Assembly: GCA_016932235.1 (NCBI GenBank)
Contig: JAFGDF010000197.1
Location: 1 to 20,131, forward strand
Reading direction: 5' to 3'
From: Deltaproteobacteria bacterium
GTDB lineage: Bacteria > Desulfobacterota > DSM-4660 > Desulfatiglandales > HGW-15
DNA length: 20,131 nt
Part shown: positions 7,587 to 15,181 of the stretch, in pieces
Layout: each line of letters opens with the position of its first letter
How positions within the stretch are numbered: the stretch's first letter is position 1
Position numbers and translations under genes: made by a program
Notes under the pieces: model-generated
The model's input: the letters and a program-made list of their open reading frames with translations, nothing else
Told to the model about the DNA's origin: nothing
Database searches by the model: none

Positions 7587-8157
7587 GCTTCTGGTAATAG
7601 ATAATTATGATTCCTTTACCTATAATCTTGTGCAGATGTTTATACTTCATGACCTCTTGATTCAGGTCAGCCGGAGCGACAGAATATCAATACAGGAAAT
7701 TAATATCTTTGCTCCTGATTATATTCTCATAAGCCCGGGACCGAAGGATCCCGCGCATTCAGGGCTCTCCATGGAGGTCATAAATGCCTTTCTTGGAAAA
7801 GTTCCGATATTAGGCGTGTGTCTCGGCATGCAATGCATAAATGAGGTTTTTGGGGGAAAAACAGTGCGCAGTCAAAAGCCCGTGCATGGAAAAACAAGCA
7901 AGATATACCATGAAGGTTTCGGAATCTTCAAAGATGTGCCTTCGCCATTTATCGCGGCCAGGTATCACTCCCTTGTGGTTGAGAAAAGGGATAAGGAATT
8001 GATCATTACAGCCAGGTGCGCTGATGGAGTCGCGATGGGCATTTCTCATCCTTCTCTTCCTCTTCACGGGGTCCAGTTTCATCCCGAAAGTTTTTTGACA
8101 GAACACGGCCATCTTATTATTGAAAATTTTCTTAAACTCGGGCCTGCTGATGTCTGA
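7513..8157 (+). CDS. pabA: Aminodeoxychorismate/anthranilate synthase glutamine amidotransferase subunit
   Basis: A class I glutamine amidotransferase that supplies ammonia to the chorismate-using subunit. With the ATG at 7513 it has 214 residues: catalytic Cys103 in GVCLGMQ, and His190/Glu192 in GVQFHPES. The conserved domain begins LLVIDNYDSFTYNLVQ at residue 26; family members start one residue before this. Residues 1-24 are read from the inserted MITE, including its 16-bp perfect hairpin. The ATG at 7513 is the only in-frame start between an upstream stop (7498) and the domain, and it has no good ribosome site. I call it pabA rather than trpG because it overlaps a pabB-pabC fusion by 8 bases and no tryptophan genes are nearby. 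Expression or function may be altered by the insertion. Confidence 0.88.
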   Translation: MNIAKTKSNFNLTRRLPDKIRQSPRLLVIDNYDSFTYNLVQMFILHDLLIQVSRSDRISIQEINIFAPDYILISPGPKDPAHSGLSMEVINAFLGKVPILGVCLGMQCINEVFGGKTVRSQKPVHGKTSKIYHEGFGIFKDVPSPFIAARYHSLVVEKRDKELIITARCADGVAMGISHPSLPLHGVQFHPESFLTEHGHLIIENFLKLGPADV

Positions 8158-10414
8158 GACCCTGAAAGACCGAATAAGGGACCTGGCCGGTACTGTTGCA
8201 GGGCTGAATATAGAGAAATTTCCGCTTGAAAAACCGTTTTTGGATGTGGCCTCAAGGTTTGCCGACCTGACTGGCACGGTGATCCTCATGAGCGGAACCG
8301 ATCTGGATTGCGCGAGATATCATATACTGGCGACCTTGCCCTGGATAACCTTCACGGGCAAAGGCAACAGGATGAAAATAGCATCTCGAGACAGGGCCCT
8401 TGAGCTAGAGTCAGATCCCTTTGAAACCCTCAGGTCATTACTGGATGCCTTTCATGTGATGCCGGAGAAGATTCCCGGTGATATCACAATTCCGGTAGCA
8501 GCAGGCCTGTTCGGATACCTGTCCTATGACCTGAAGGATTTTCTGGAAGATCTTCCGCGAACGTCGCTTGACGATCTTGATTTGCCTCGGATATGCATGT
8601 ATGCTCCTACAATTATTCTGGTTCATGACCGATCATCCGGAGATACTTATCTCTGTTCCCAGAAGCTGGAGCTGGATGGAGTTGACATCACAGGCCGTCA
8701 AAGAAAGAAATTTTTCAGCATAAGCCACGACAAGCCATTAATAAGAGGGAGATACGGAAAGGATTCAGGCTATTTCAGGTCAAGTTTCACCAGAAAGGAT
8801 TACGTCAAAGCGGTTGAAACAATAAAGGAGTATATCGCTTCAGGACACGTTTATGAGGTTAATCTCTCACAGCGTTTTGAAACAGGATTTACTGGCGACC
8901 CCTTCAGCCTTTTTCAGGATCTTTATAAGCAGAATCCCGCACCGTTTTTTTCATTTATTAACGCCGGCGGGATAAAGATAGTTTCCACCTCTCCTGAACG
9001 CTTCATAACGAGAACCGGATCGAGCGTCGAGACAAGACCGATCAAAGGAACAAAACCGAGGGGGAAAACCATTGAGGAGGACGCGAGTTATCGAAACAGC
9101 CTCGTTAACAGCATTAAAGATGACGCTGAGCTTTCCATGATAGTAGATCTCCTGCGTAACGATCTTGGAAAGGTTTGCAAAGGCGGTAGTGTAAGGGTAA
9201 GGGAGCACAGGAGGGTTGAAGCGTATGAGAATGTCTATCACCTAGTTTCCATCGTCGAAGGTCAACTGGACCCGGAATATGATTCTGTGGATCTCATAAA
9301 GGCAACCTTTCCGGGAGGGTCAATTACCGGTTGCCCCAAGATCAGAAGCATGGAGATCATCGACGAGCTGGAGCCCGTAAGAAGACAAATATATACGGGG
9401 TCAATAGGATATATAAGCTTTCATGATACAATGGATCTTTCAATCGCCATTCGCACCGCCGCCATACTGAATAAAAGGATCCTGTTCTCTGTCGGAGGTG
9501 CGGTTGTCTTTGATTCCGACCCTGAAGAAGAGTTTGAAGAGACTTTGCATAAGGGAAAAACTCTTATGAATGCGCTAAAAAAAGGATATACAGATCAGGA
9601 AAATGAAAATTTCGTGTGGATGAACGGCGGCCTGCTCGCATCGGACCAGGCAAAAATCCCCGTTACGGATCCGGGCTTTCAATATGGATACGGCTTCTTT
9701 GAGACGATCCGGGTGAGCAATGGCGAACCAGGATATCTAACCAAGCATATAGAGCGCTTTGAATATACTTGGAAGTGCCTGTTTTTCAGGGATCCGCCCG
9801 ATATTACCTGGAAAGATGTAATTTCCCAGGTAATAAATATGAATCATTTGGAGAGCGAGGTCTCGGCAGTAAAGATTATGGCGGCAAAAGGCAAGAGGGA
9901 AAAACCGCCCTATGATGACAAGCTGATCGTAACGGCAAGAAAATACCAGCATCGCCTGGAAGGGAAAAAGGGCAGGGGCCTGAACCTTGTTCAATATACG
10001 GAGCCCAGGCAGACACCCCTGGCCTCCCATAAGACAATGAATTACCTGTACTATTATCTCGCAGGAAAGTACGCGGAGTCCCGCGGAGCAGATGAAGCGC
10101 TGATATTGAACCCGGACTCAAGCGTGTCCGAGACAAACAGCGGGAATATTTTGCTCATCAGGGATAAAGTCATTCTAAAACCCGTTTCACCGCACGTCTT
10201 ACCGGGGATAATGGAGAATGTTGTGTGTGATATCCTGGAAAAGCGGGGCTTCAGGATTGTTAAAGAGAAGATAATGCCCGGTGATCTGTATGATGCTGAT
10301 CTTGTGCTTATGTGTAATTCACTCATGGGGGCTGTTCCTGTTATAAAAATGGACGGAACTGATCTGGCCTGTGCCTCGGATCTTTGGGTTGAAATAAATA
10401 AGATCGTCCTGTAG
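8150..10414 (+). CDS. pabB: Aminodeoxychorismate synthase component I fused to aminodeoxychorismate lyase
   Basis: A 754-residue bifunctional enzyme of p-aminobenzoate (folate) synthesis. Residues 1 to about 455 are the chorismate-binding PabB domain. RPIKGTKPRG contains the lysine (K299) typical of PabB, where TrpE has alanine; DAELSMIVDLLRNDLG and GGSITGCPKIRSMEIID complete the active-site signature. From about residue 465 (WMNGGLLASDQAKIPVTDPG) a PLP-dependent class IV aminotransferase-fold PabC domain follows, with the PLP lysine probably K628 in SHKTMNYL. With PabA the pair would convert chorismate and glutamine to p-aminobenzoate and pyruvate. The start at 8150 overlaps the pabA stop by 8 bases with no clear ribosome site, suggesting coupling. 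An ATG at 8120 would lengthen the overlap and adds ten unconserved residues. Confidence 0.93.
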   Translation: MSETLKDRIRDLAGTVAGLNIEKFPLEKPFLDVASRFADLTGTVILMSGTDLDCARYHILATLPWITFTGKGNRMKIASRDRALELESDPFETLRSLLDAFHVMPEKIPGDITIPVAAGLFGYLSYDLKDFLEDLPRTSLDDLDLPRICMYAPTIILVHDRSSGDTYLCSQKLELDGVDITGRQRKKFFSISHDKPLIRGRYGKDSGYFRSSFTRKDYVKAVETIKEYIASGHVYEVNLSQRFETGFTGDPFSLFQDLYKQNPAPFFSFINAGGIKIVSTSPERFITRTGSSVETRPIKGTKPRGKTIEEDASYRNSLVNSIKDDAELSMIVDLLRNDLGKVCKGGSVRVREHRRVEAYENVYHLVSIVEGQLDPEYDSVDLIKATFPGGSITGCPKIRSMEIIDELEPVRRQIYTGSIGYISFHDTMDLSIAIRTAAILNKRILFSVGGAVVFDSDPEEEFEETLHKGKTLMNALKKGYTDQENENFVWMNGGLLASDQAKIPVTDPGFQYGYGFFETIRVSNGEPGYLTKHIERFEYTWKCLFFRDPPDITWKDVISQVINMNHLESEVSAVKIMAAKGKREKPPYDDKLIVTARKYQHRLEGKKGRGLNLVQYTEPRQTPLASHKTMNYLYYYLAGKYAESRGADEALILNPDSSVSETNSGNILLIRDKVILKPVSPHVLPGIMENVVCDILEKRGFRIVKEKIMPGDLYDADLVLMCNSLMGAVPVIKMDGTDLACASDLWVEINKIVL

Positions 10415-10515
10415 ATGATAAGAGTCCGCGGCACCCTGGAAATTGTTGTGATTCCGCTTGAATAATAACGGGTATTCATCGAAAATATCCATGATTGCCT
10501 GCGCGGTGCATAAAG

Positions 10516-10553
10516 AACTGTTTAAGGCAGTTTCCTGAAGACTGCCGGCAGTT
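10516..10553. repeat. Nested inverted repeat upstream of the lipoprotein gene
   Basis: GGCAGT (10526-10531) pairs with ACTGCC (10541-10546), and outer arms AACTG (10516-10520) and CAGTT (10549-10553) extend the stem. No T-run follows, so it is not a standard terminator. It would fall in the 5' leader of the gene starting at 10574 or the 3' end of the pab message. Its role is unknown. Confidence 0.3.
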
Positions 10554-10573
10554 TAAATATTACGGGGGAACTC

Positions 10574-11227
10574 ATGATGGTGCGCATAAGATTATTGCTC
10601 ATTTTGCTGACAATGCTTTCATTAATCAATATTGCCTGCGGCCCGGGGGAGAAGGGCAGTGCCCCGGATCTTCAGGGTATCGGGGATAGAAAGCTCTTCA
10701 CATTCATATCAGACGGTGAACATTATCTAGCCAGTGCCCGGCCGTTTCCTTTAAGCCCCGAAACATCGCTGAAATCAGCCCTTGATAAGCTTGGGACACA
10801 TCTCGCGGATACTTTTTTCCATAAGACATACCTGAACGAAGAAACGAATATCCGGTTTGAAACCGTCAGTATCCATGATATTCTCGTGGAGCCTCGCGGT
10901 CTCAGGATTGGGGTCGTCAATATGATTGATGAAGAAGAATTTGCCATGAGCTATTTTTTCCAGGGATCGACCGGCGCTCAGACGACATTCTATATGCTTT
11001 CAGCAACCTTTACACAGCCTCATCTGGCCGTTCCGCTTGTGGACGGCCTTATCCTTCTCTACAACGGCAAAGTGCTCCCTGAAATGGACCATATTAATCT
11101 GTCAGGCATATTGACGCCGGGGACGTTAAGAAATGCGGCTGTTCGGGCTATTCAAAACACCAGGACAGAACAGGCGAATGTGCCCGCTGTCTCACAGCAG
11201 GATATTACCACTGAGTCAACAGCATGA
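10574..11227 (+). CDS. Putative lipoprotein of unknown function
   Basis: A 217-residue protein with a charged start (MMVRIR), a hydrophobic stretch (residues 7-21) and a cysteine (C22) in INIAC-GPG. This resembles a lipoprotein signal, although Asn at -3 is atypical, so a plain signal peptide is possible. The mature part has a mixed alpha/beta look, with segments such as TNIRFETVSIHDI, AMSYFFQGSTGAQTTFYML and PLVDGLILLYNGK. The last is loosely like GerMN (Germane) domains, but I cannot assign it firmly. GGGGGAA lies 4-5 bases before the first ATG and supports that start. The stop overlaps the dinB start (ATGA), so the two genes are probably co-translated; no functional link to DNA repair is evident. 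I do not recognise the family. Confidence 0.75.
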   Translation: MMVRIRLLLILLTMLSLINIACGPGEKGSAPDLQGIGDRKLFTFISDGEHYLASARPFPLSPETSLKSALDKLGTHLADTFFHKTYLNEETNIRFETVSIHDILVEPRGLRIGVVNMIDEEEFAMSYFFQGSTGAQTTFYMLSATFTQPHLAVPLVDGLILLYNGKVLPEMDHINLSGILTPGTLRNAAVRAIQNTRTEQANVPAVSQQDITTESTA

Positions 11228-12408
11228 AAATAATGGACAGGGTCATTCTCCATATAGATATGGACGCCTTTTATGCCTCCGTCGAACAGGTGGACGACCC
11301 AAGGCTGATGGGCAAACCGGTCATTGTTGGAGGGACTTCTCGCAGGGGGGTTGTTTCAGCGGCCAGTTATGAGGCCAGAAAATTCGGCGTGCATTCGGCG
11401 ATGCCCATGTATCAGGCCAGAAAGTGCTGCCCTTGCGCTTTCTTCCTGCCCGTTCGCATGGGCCGCTACCTTGAGATATCAGGAAGGATTATGGATATCC
11501 TGCATGACTTCTCTCCTCTTGTTGAGCAGGTGTCTATTGATGAGGCATATATGGATCTTACGGGTACCGGGAGACTTCTCGGCAGGTCTGAGTGCATAGG
11601 CAGCAATATCAAAAAAAGAATAAGAGAGGAGACTTCCCTGACATGTTCCATCGGTATAGCCCCCAATAAATTCCTTGCCAAGATCGCATCGGAAATGGAT
11701 AAACCGGACGGTCTTGAAATTATAAGGCCATGGGAAATTAATGATTTCATTGATGCGCTGCCTCTGGGCAAGGTGCCGGGGATTGGCGAAAAGACCCTTA
11801 AAACATTCCATGATATGAAACTTTTCTGTCTCGGAGATATAAAGAAAGTTCAACCCCAATTTTTAACCAGAGGGTTGGGAAGATTGGGCGAAAGGATTAT
11901 TGAGTTATCAAAAGGGATAGATAATTCCAGGGTAATACCGTATTCGGATGCAAAATCGATAAGCAGCGAAGACACACTCCCTCATGACACCCATGATATT
12001 TCAACGCTGAAAAAAAATCTTATCGTCCAGTCCGGCATAGTTGGAAAAAGGCTCAGGAAAAGAGAATTGAAAGGCTCAACCATAAACCTTAAGGTAAAGT
12101 ACGCAGATTTTAAGCAGATTACCAGGAGGTTAACACTCGATGAACCGACCAATTCAACTCAGACAATTTACAACGCCGGGATTAATCTGTTACATGCCGT
12201 GGACATATCTCCAGGATGCAGGCTGATCGGCATAGGAGTATCGAATCTGATTTCGGAGAAAAAGGACACCGAACAGCTGGCACTCTTTAAAAGCGGTAAA
12301 GAACAAGAAGATTCATGGAAAAAGGCTGAAAAGGCGATAGACATTATTAAAGAAAGATTTGGAGATGATGCCATAAAACGGGGGGTGACTTTAAAAAGCG
12401 ACCCGTAG
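11224..12408 (+). CDS. dinB: DNA polymerase IV (Y-family translesion polymerase)
   Basis: A 394-residue Y-family polymerase, close to full length for bacterial members. The catalytic carboxylates are in HIDMDAFYASVEQ (D12) and SIDEAYMDLTG (D106, E107), with Tyr17 at the steric-gate position. A helix-hairpin-helix segment (ALPLGKVPGIGEKT) and a little-finger domain follow. Near the C-terminus QLALF (351-355) is a beta-clamp binding motif. It copies past damaged bases with low fidelity. The start overlaps the upstream gene by ATGA; an alternative start at Met4 is possible. No LexA-type box was recognised in front of the pair. Its stop codon sits inside the stem of the following terminator. Confidence 0.95.
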   Translation: MKIMDRVILHIDMDAFYASVEQVDDPRLMGKPVIVGGTSRRGVVSAASYEARKFGVHSAMPMYQARKCCPCAFFLPVRMGRYLEISGRIMDILHDFSPLVEQVSIDEAYMDLTGTGRLLGRSECIGSNIKKRIREETSLTCSIGIAPNKFLAKIASEMDKPDGLEIIRPWEINDFIDALPLGKVPGIGEKTLKTFHDMKLFCLGDIKKVQPQFLTRGLGRLGERIIELSKGIDNSRVIPYSDAKSISSEDTLPHDTHDISTLKKNLIVQSGIVGKRLRKRELKGSTINLKVKYADFKQITRRLTLDEPTNSTQTIYNAGINLLHAVDISPGCRLIGIGVSNLISEKKDTEQLALFKSGKEQEDSWKKAEKAIDIIKERFGDDAIKRGVTLKSDP

Positions 12409-12436
12409 ATCCGGAACAGGTGATCTACGGGTCGCT
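12397..12436. terminator. Bidirectional intrinsic terminator after dinB
   Basis: A 15-bp perfect stem (12397-12411 with 12422-12436) with a 10-base loop. On the minus strand the stem is followed at once by a T-rich run (complement of TTAAAAA), and on the plus strand by a more distant TTTTT. It is thus best formed for transcripts coming from the right and also closes dinB. The dinB stop (12406-12408) lies inside the left arm. Confidence 0.8.
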
Positions 12437-12824
12437 TCTGTCTCTAGTTTTTGTAAAAAATTTAAAGGGTTAGGTTGATAAGTGAAGGATTGGACGATCT
12501 TTCTCCTTTTATGTATCTGGCAACCCGATATGCCGTTTTTCTCTCAGGAACAGATCTCAATGACATGATGTTTGAAGATCTCCTTGGAAAAGATGCACGG
12601 TCATTCGAGAAGCTCTTTATGAGCGCCATCCGGAACCTCCCGCTTTTTAAGTTTAACCCACGGAGTCTTTGGAAGCCAGGTTCCAAAGCCCGTCCGTTGT
12701 TTTATCGTTTTGTGTTGGAGTCTGACGGCGCAAAATCATTTTTCACATGCTTCAAAGAACAAATTTTAATAATGAGTATGCTGTTTCACTCTGTATGTAT
12801 TATCGGCATTTACCCTGAAAAACA
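12437..12824. other. Gap of about 390 bp with no confident gene
   Basis: Two overlapping frames compete here. On the plus strand, 12475-12828 (117 codons, TTG start) reads DLSPFMYLATRYAVFLSG and ends in a hydrophobic tail. On the minus strand, 12462-12686 (74 codons, TTG start) reads KTAYRVARYIKGERS near its end and stops 25 bases before the terminator that favours the minus strand. Neither has recognisable domains or a strong ribosome site. The minus frame has the better context, as the last gene before a terminator, but an Arg/Ser-rich composition that could be antisense noise. A decayed gene is possible. Confidence 0.3.
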
Positions 12825-13730
12825 TTAACACTTTTCCAGAAAATTTTTGACCTCCCTGATTCCGGGAATACCGGCCCAGGCCCCTATCTTCCTGCATTTA
12901 AGCGCGGACACCGCCGACGCAAAACGCATGCATTCCCTCACTCCCCATTCCTGAAGCAGGCCATAGATATACGCCCCGTGAAACACGTCACCGGCTCCGG
13001 TCGTGTCAATAGCTTTAACCTTAAAAGCCTTTTGGCGAATCATTTCTCCGTTAAGAGAGCCCACACAGCCTTTTTCTCCCAGTGTGACGATGATGGTTCC
13101 CTTGCATAATCTCTTCAGTGCGATAATGGATTTTTCCGGACTTATGCCTCCCCTGACAATAGGCGCGGCAAAAGATTCTGATGCGATAAGGATATCCACC
13201 AGAGGCAGCAGCCTTTCCGCGCCTTTTCTCATTGTTCCGGCGTCCATCACAACCTTAAGTCCCATCCTCCTGGCCTGGACAGCCGCCTCGATGCCAGCCT
13301 CGATCATCAGGCTGTCAAGATGAAGGACTTTGGCCTCACTAAAACCGCCAATAGAAATATCCTCGGATTCAAGAAATGGCACGGTGCCTCTTCTCCAGAA
13401 GATAGATCTTTTGGCTGTTCTTTGCGTAATTGCGATAAATGCGAACTGAGAAGAGAATCCGGGCGTGATTTTGAGGTTGGTTGTGTCAATATCCTCGGAG
13501 TGAAGTCCCTCCAGTATTTTTTTCCCAAAATAATCATCTGAGATTGAGCCGATAAACGAGGATTTTACTCCCAGACGCGAAAGAGTTACCAGGGCCGTTG
13601 CAGCAGGACCGCCGCATTGCATACTCAGATCCATGAGTTCAATCTTTCCGTCCTCCGGGGGATAAGAACCGATTCTCCCCAGGTAATCAACACATGCCTG
13701 CCCTATACCAATAACCCGGACTGTTTTCAT
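12825..13730 (-). CDS. PfkB/ribokinase-family sugar kinase
   Basis: A 301-residue cytoplasmic kinase of the PfkB family, normal length. N-terminal signatures are GIGQACVDYLGRIGSYP and the glycine-rich QCGGPAATALVTLSRLG substrate-binding segment. The C-terminal signature DTTGAGDVFHGAY supplies the anion hole and catalytic base (D248). The family phosphorylates sugars or nucleosides such as ribose, fructose or sulfofructose; the substrate cannot be told from sequence and no sugar transporter is adjacent. It lies 104 bases downstream of the helical-repeat lipoprotein gene on the same strand and may share its transcript. The ATG at 13730 is preceded only by a weak GAAGATG, so the ribosome site is poor. 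The end of the gene abuts a gap without a clear gene. Confidence 0.9.
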   Translation of the reverse strand: MKTVRVIGIGQACVDYLGRIGSYPPEDGKIELMDLSMQCGGPAATALVTLSRLGVKSSFIGSISDDYFGKKILEGLHSEDIDTTNLKITPGFSSQFAFIAITQRTAKRSIFWRRGTVPFLESEDISIGGFSEAKVLHLDSLMIEAGIEAAVQARRMGLKVVMDAGTMRKGAERLLPLVDILIASESFAAPIVRGGISPEKSIIALKRLCKGTIIVTLGEKGCVGSLNGEMIRQKAFKVKAIDTTGAGDVFHGAYIYGLLQEWGVRECMRFASAVSALKCRKIGAWAGIPGIREVKNFLEKC

Positions 13731-13834
13731 GATTGGGACATCTTCAATTTAGATAAAGGGACATAAAGGAGTTTACCATGCCGCGATTTTCAGCCATCAG
13801 GTCAGATATAAGCCTGTTGTCTATTTTTGGCTGA

Positions 13835-15181
13835 TTAATTCAGATCATTCAATTCCTTTGTTACCATGTTCAGGTTATTTTGAAGTTTTTCGATCATATT
13901 CGATTTCGGATATTTATAAATCAGGCCCTTAAGGATATCTCTGGATGATTCAAGAAGTCCTCTCTTCTTCATCGGATCGTCACTTCTCTTTGCGTCAAGG
14001 AAAATCTTGGCTGCCCTGTTTCGCTCGCTGTTGATCTGTTTTTCAACCGCGAGGGCCCTGAGCCTTTTTATCTCTTCTGATGGGGATTCCTGGTCGAAGC
14101 TGAATTCATCAAGCCTGGAAATGGCCTCTTCATAATTCTCTTCTTCAATCAGACGTATAGCCAGCTCCATTTTAGCCGTTTCTTCCGATACCGTGTCCTT
14201 GTTTTGTTCAGCCTTTTCAACGTCTTTAAGTGCTTTTTCTATAAGTTCAAGCTCAGAAGGATCATCGGTTCTGAGACGCCTTTTCAGAAGCGATAGTTTT
14301 GCTTCATCGTAAGCGCCTCTTTTTACCATTCTATTTACCTCCACATGCCAGTCTTCTGCCGCGTGGGCCTCAGGAATACCTTCATCTTGCGAATCTTTTT
14401 CAAATGGCGACGAAACATCCTCTTCCTGCTCTATTTTCTGCTTAATCTTCGTATAAATGCTGGTCCGTTCGTCAAGACTGTCGACAAGTTTTTCATAAAC
14501 TCCCACTGCCTTCTGCCTGTTTCCCAGATCGAGCAACCATTCGATGACATTGGCTCTCAGGTGAATAATATCGGGCTTTCCCTCCAGCCCCCGGATCACC
14601 TTCTCGCCTGTTTCTACAGCATCGCGGGTTAGACCTGATTTTGCGAGTGAGGAAGAAAAAATCAGACCTATTTCAGGGGTTAATGAATCAGAACCAAATG
14701 CGTTTTCAAGTTCCCTGCATTTTGCGATTGCGCCCTCGTAATCCTCTGAAAGATATTTATCAATGATGTCTTTTTCCCGGGTTGTATATTCTTTTAGAAC
14801 ATTTGAATAACGAAGATCGTCCTCTTTTTTACCTTCGGAAACAAGCCTCTGATAATGCTTTTCGAGGCTTCTGAAAAGCACATCAATAGTTTTCTGACAA
14901 TCAGCGCTCCCTGCCGCGTTATGTGCCTTTTCATAGTCTGACAGAAGTTCATGGGCAAGCATCCTCTCTTCATCTCTCAGATCGCTGCTTTGGGAAATGT
15001 TTTTAAGCGAATCCATCCTGATCTGCAGGGTCTCCAGAGGCAAAAGGGGAACCGGTGGAGGTTGCTCCAACTCAACGGGTTTTGCAACGATCACCTCTTT
15101 CTTGATCACGGGGAGGCACCCTGAAAGGGCGATTAATATGGGAAATAAATAGATATAACTCATTTTAAAGACGCTATTCAT
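13835..15181 (-). CDS. Helical-repeat (TPR-like) lipoprotein encoded with PBP1A
   Basis: A 448-residue protein with a lipoprotein signal: a hydrophobic stretch (8-21) ending in LSGC with the lipidated cysteine at 22, then a proline-rich linker (EQPPPVPLLPLE). The rest is almost wholly alpha-helical and charged, with TPR-like pairs such as LSEDYEGAIAKCRELENAFG, RQKAVGVYEKLVDS, YDEAKLSLLKRRLR and NYEEAISRLDEF. The ribosome site AAGGAG stands 7 bases before the ATG, and the start overlaps the 3' end of the penicillin-binding protein gene by 8 bases, so the two are coupled. By analogy with LpoA, an outer-membrane lipoprotein with TPR-like repeats that activates PBP1A in enterobacteria, it could be a synthase cofactor. 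This is inferred from context and no sequence homology to LpoA is claimed. Confidence 0.82.
   Translation of the reverse strand: MNSVFKMSYIYLFPILIALSGCLPVIKKEVIVAKPVELEQPPPVPLLPLETLQIRMDSLKNISQSSDLRDEERMLAHELLSDYEKAHNAAGSADCQKTIDVLFRSLEKHYQRLVSEGKKEDDLRYSNVLKEYTTREKDIIDKYLSEDYEGAIAKCRELENAFGSDSLTPEIGLIFSSSLAKSGLTRDAVETGEKVIRGLEGKPDIIHLRANVIEWLLDLGNRQKAVGVYEKLVDSLDERTSIYTKIKQKIEQEEDVSSPFEKDSQDEGIPEAHAAEDWHVEVNRMVKRGAYDEAKLSLLKRRLRTDDPSELELIEKALKDVEKAEQNKDTVSEETAKMELAIRLIEEENYEEAISRLDEFSFDQESPSEEIKRLRALAVEKQINSERNRAAKIFLDAKRSDDPMKKRGLLESSRDILKGLIYKYPKSNMIEKLQNNLNMVTKELNDLN

Noticed and set aside
8120..8149. Earlier ATG for the pabB-pabC fusion
   Set aside because: It would overlap pabA by 38 bases and adds ten residues (MKIFLNSGLL) that only reflect the pabA sequence in another frame.
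12475..12828. 117-codon plus-strand frame as a real gene
   Set aside because: TTG start, weak ribosome site, no recognisable domain, directly after a terminator, and running into the opposing kinase gene; kept only as a possibility in the gap entry.
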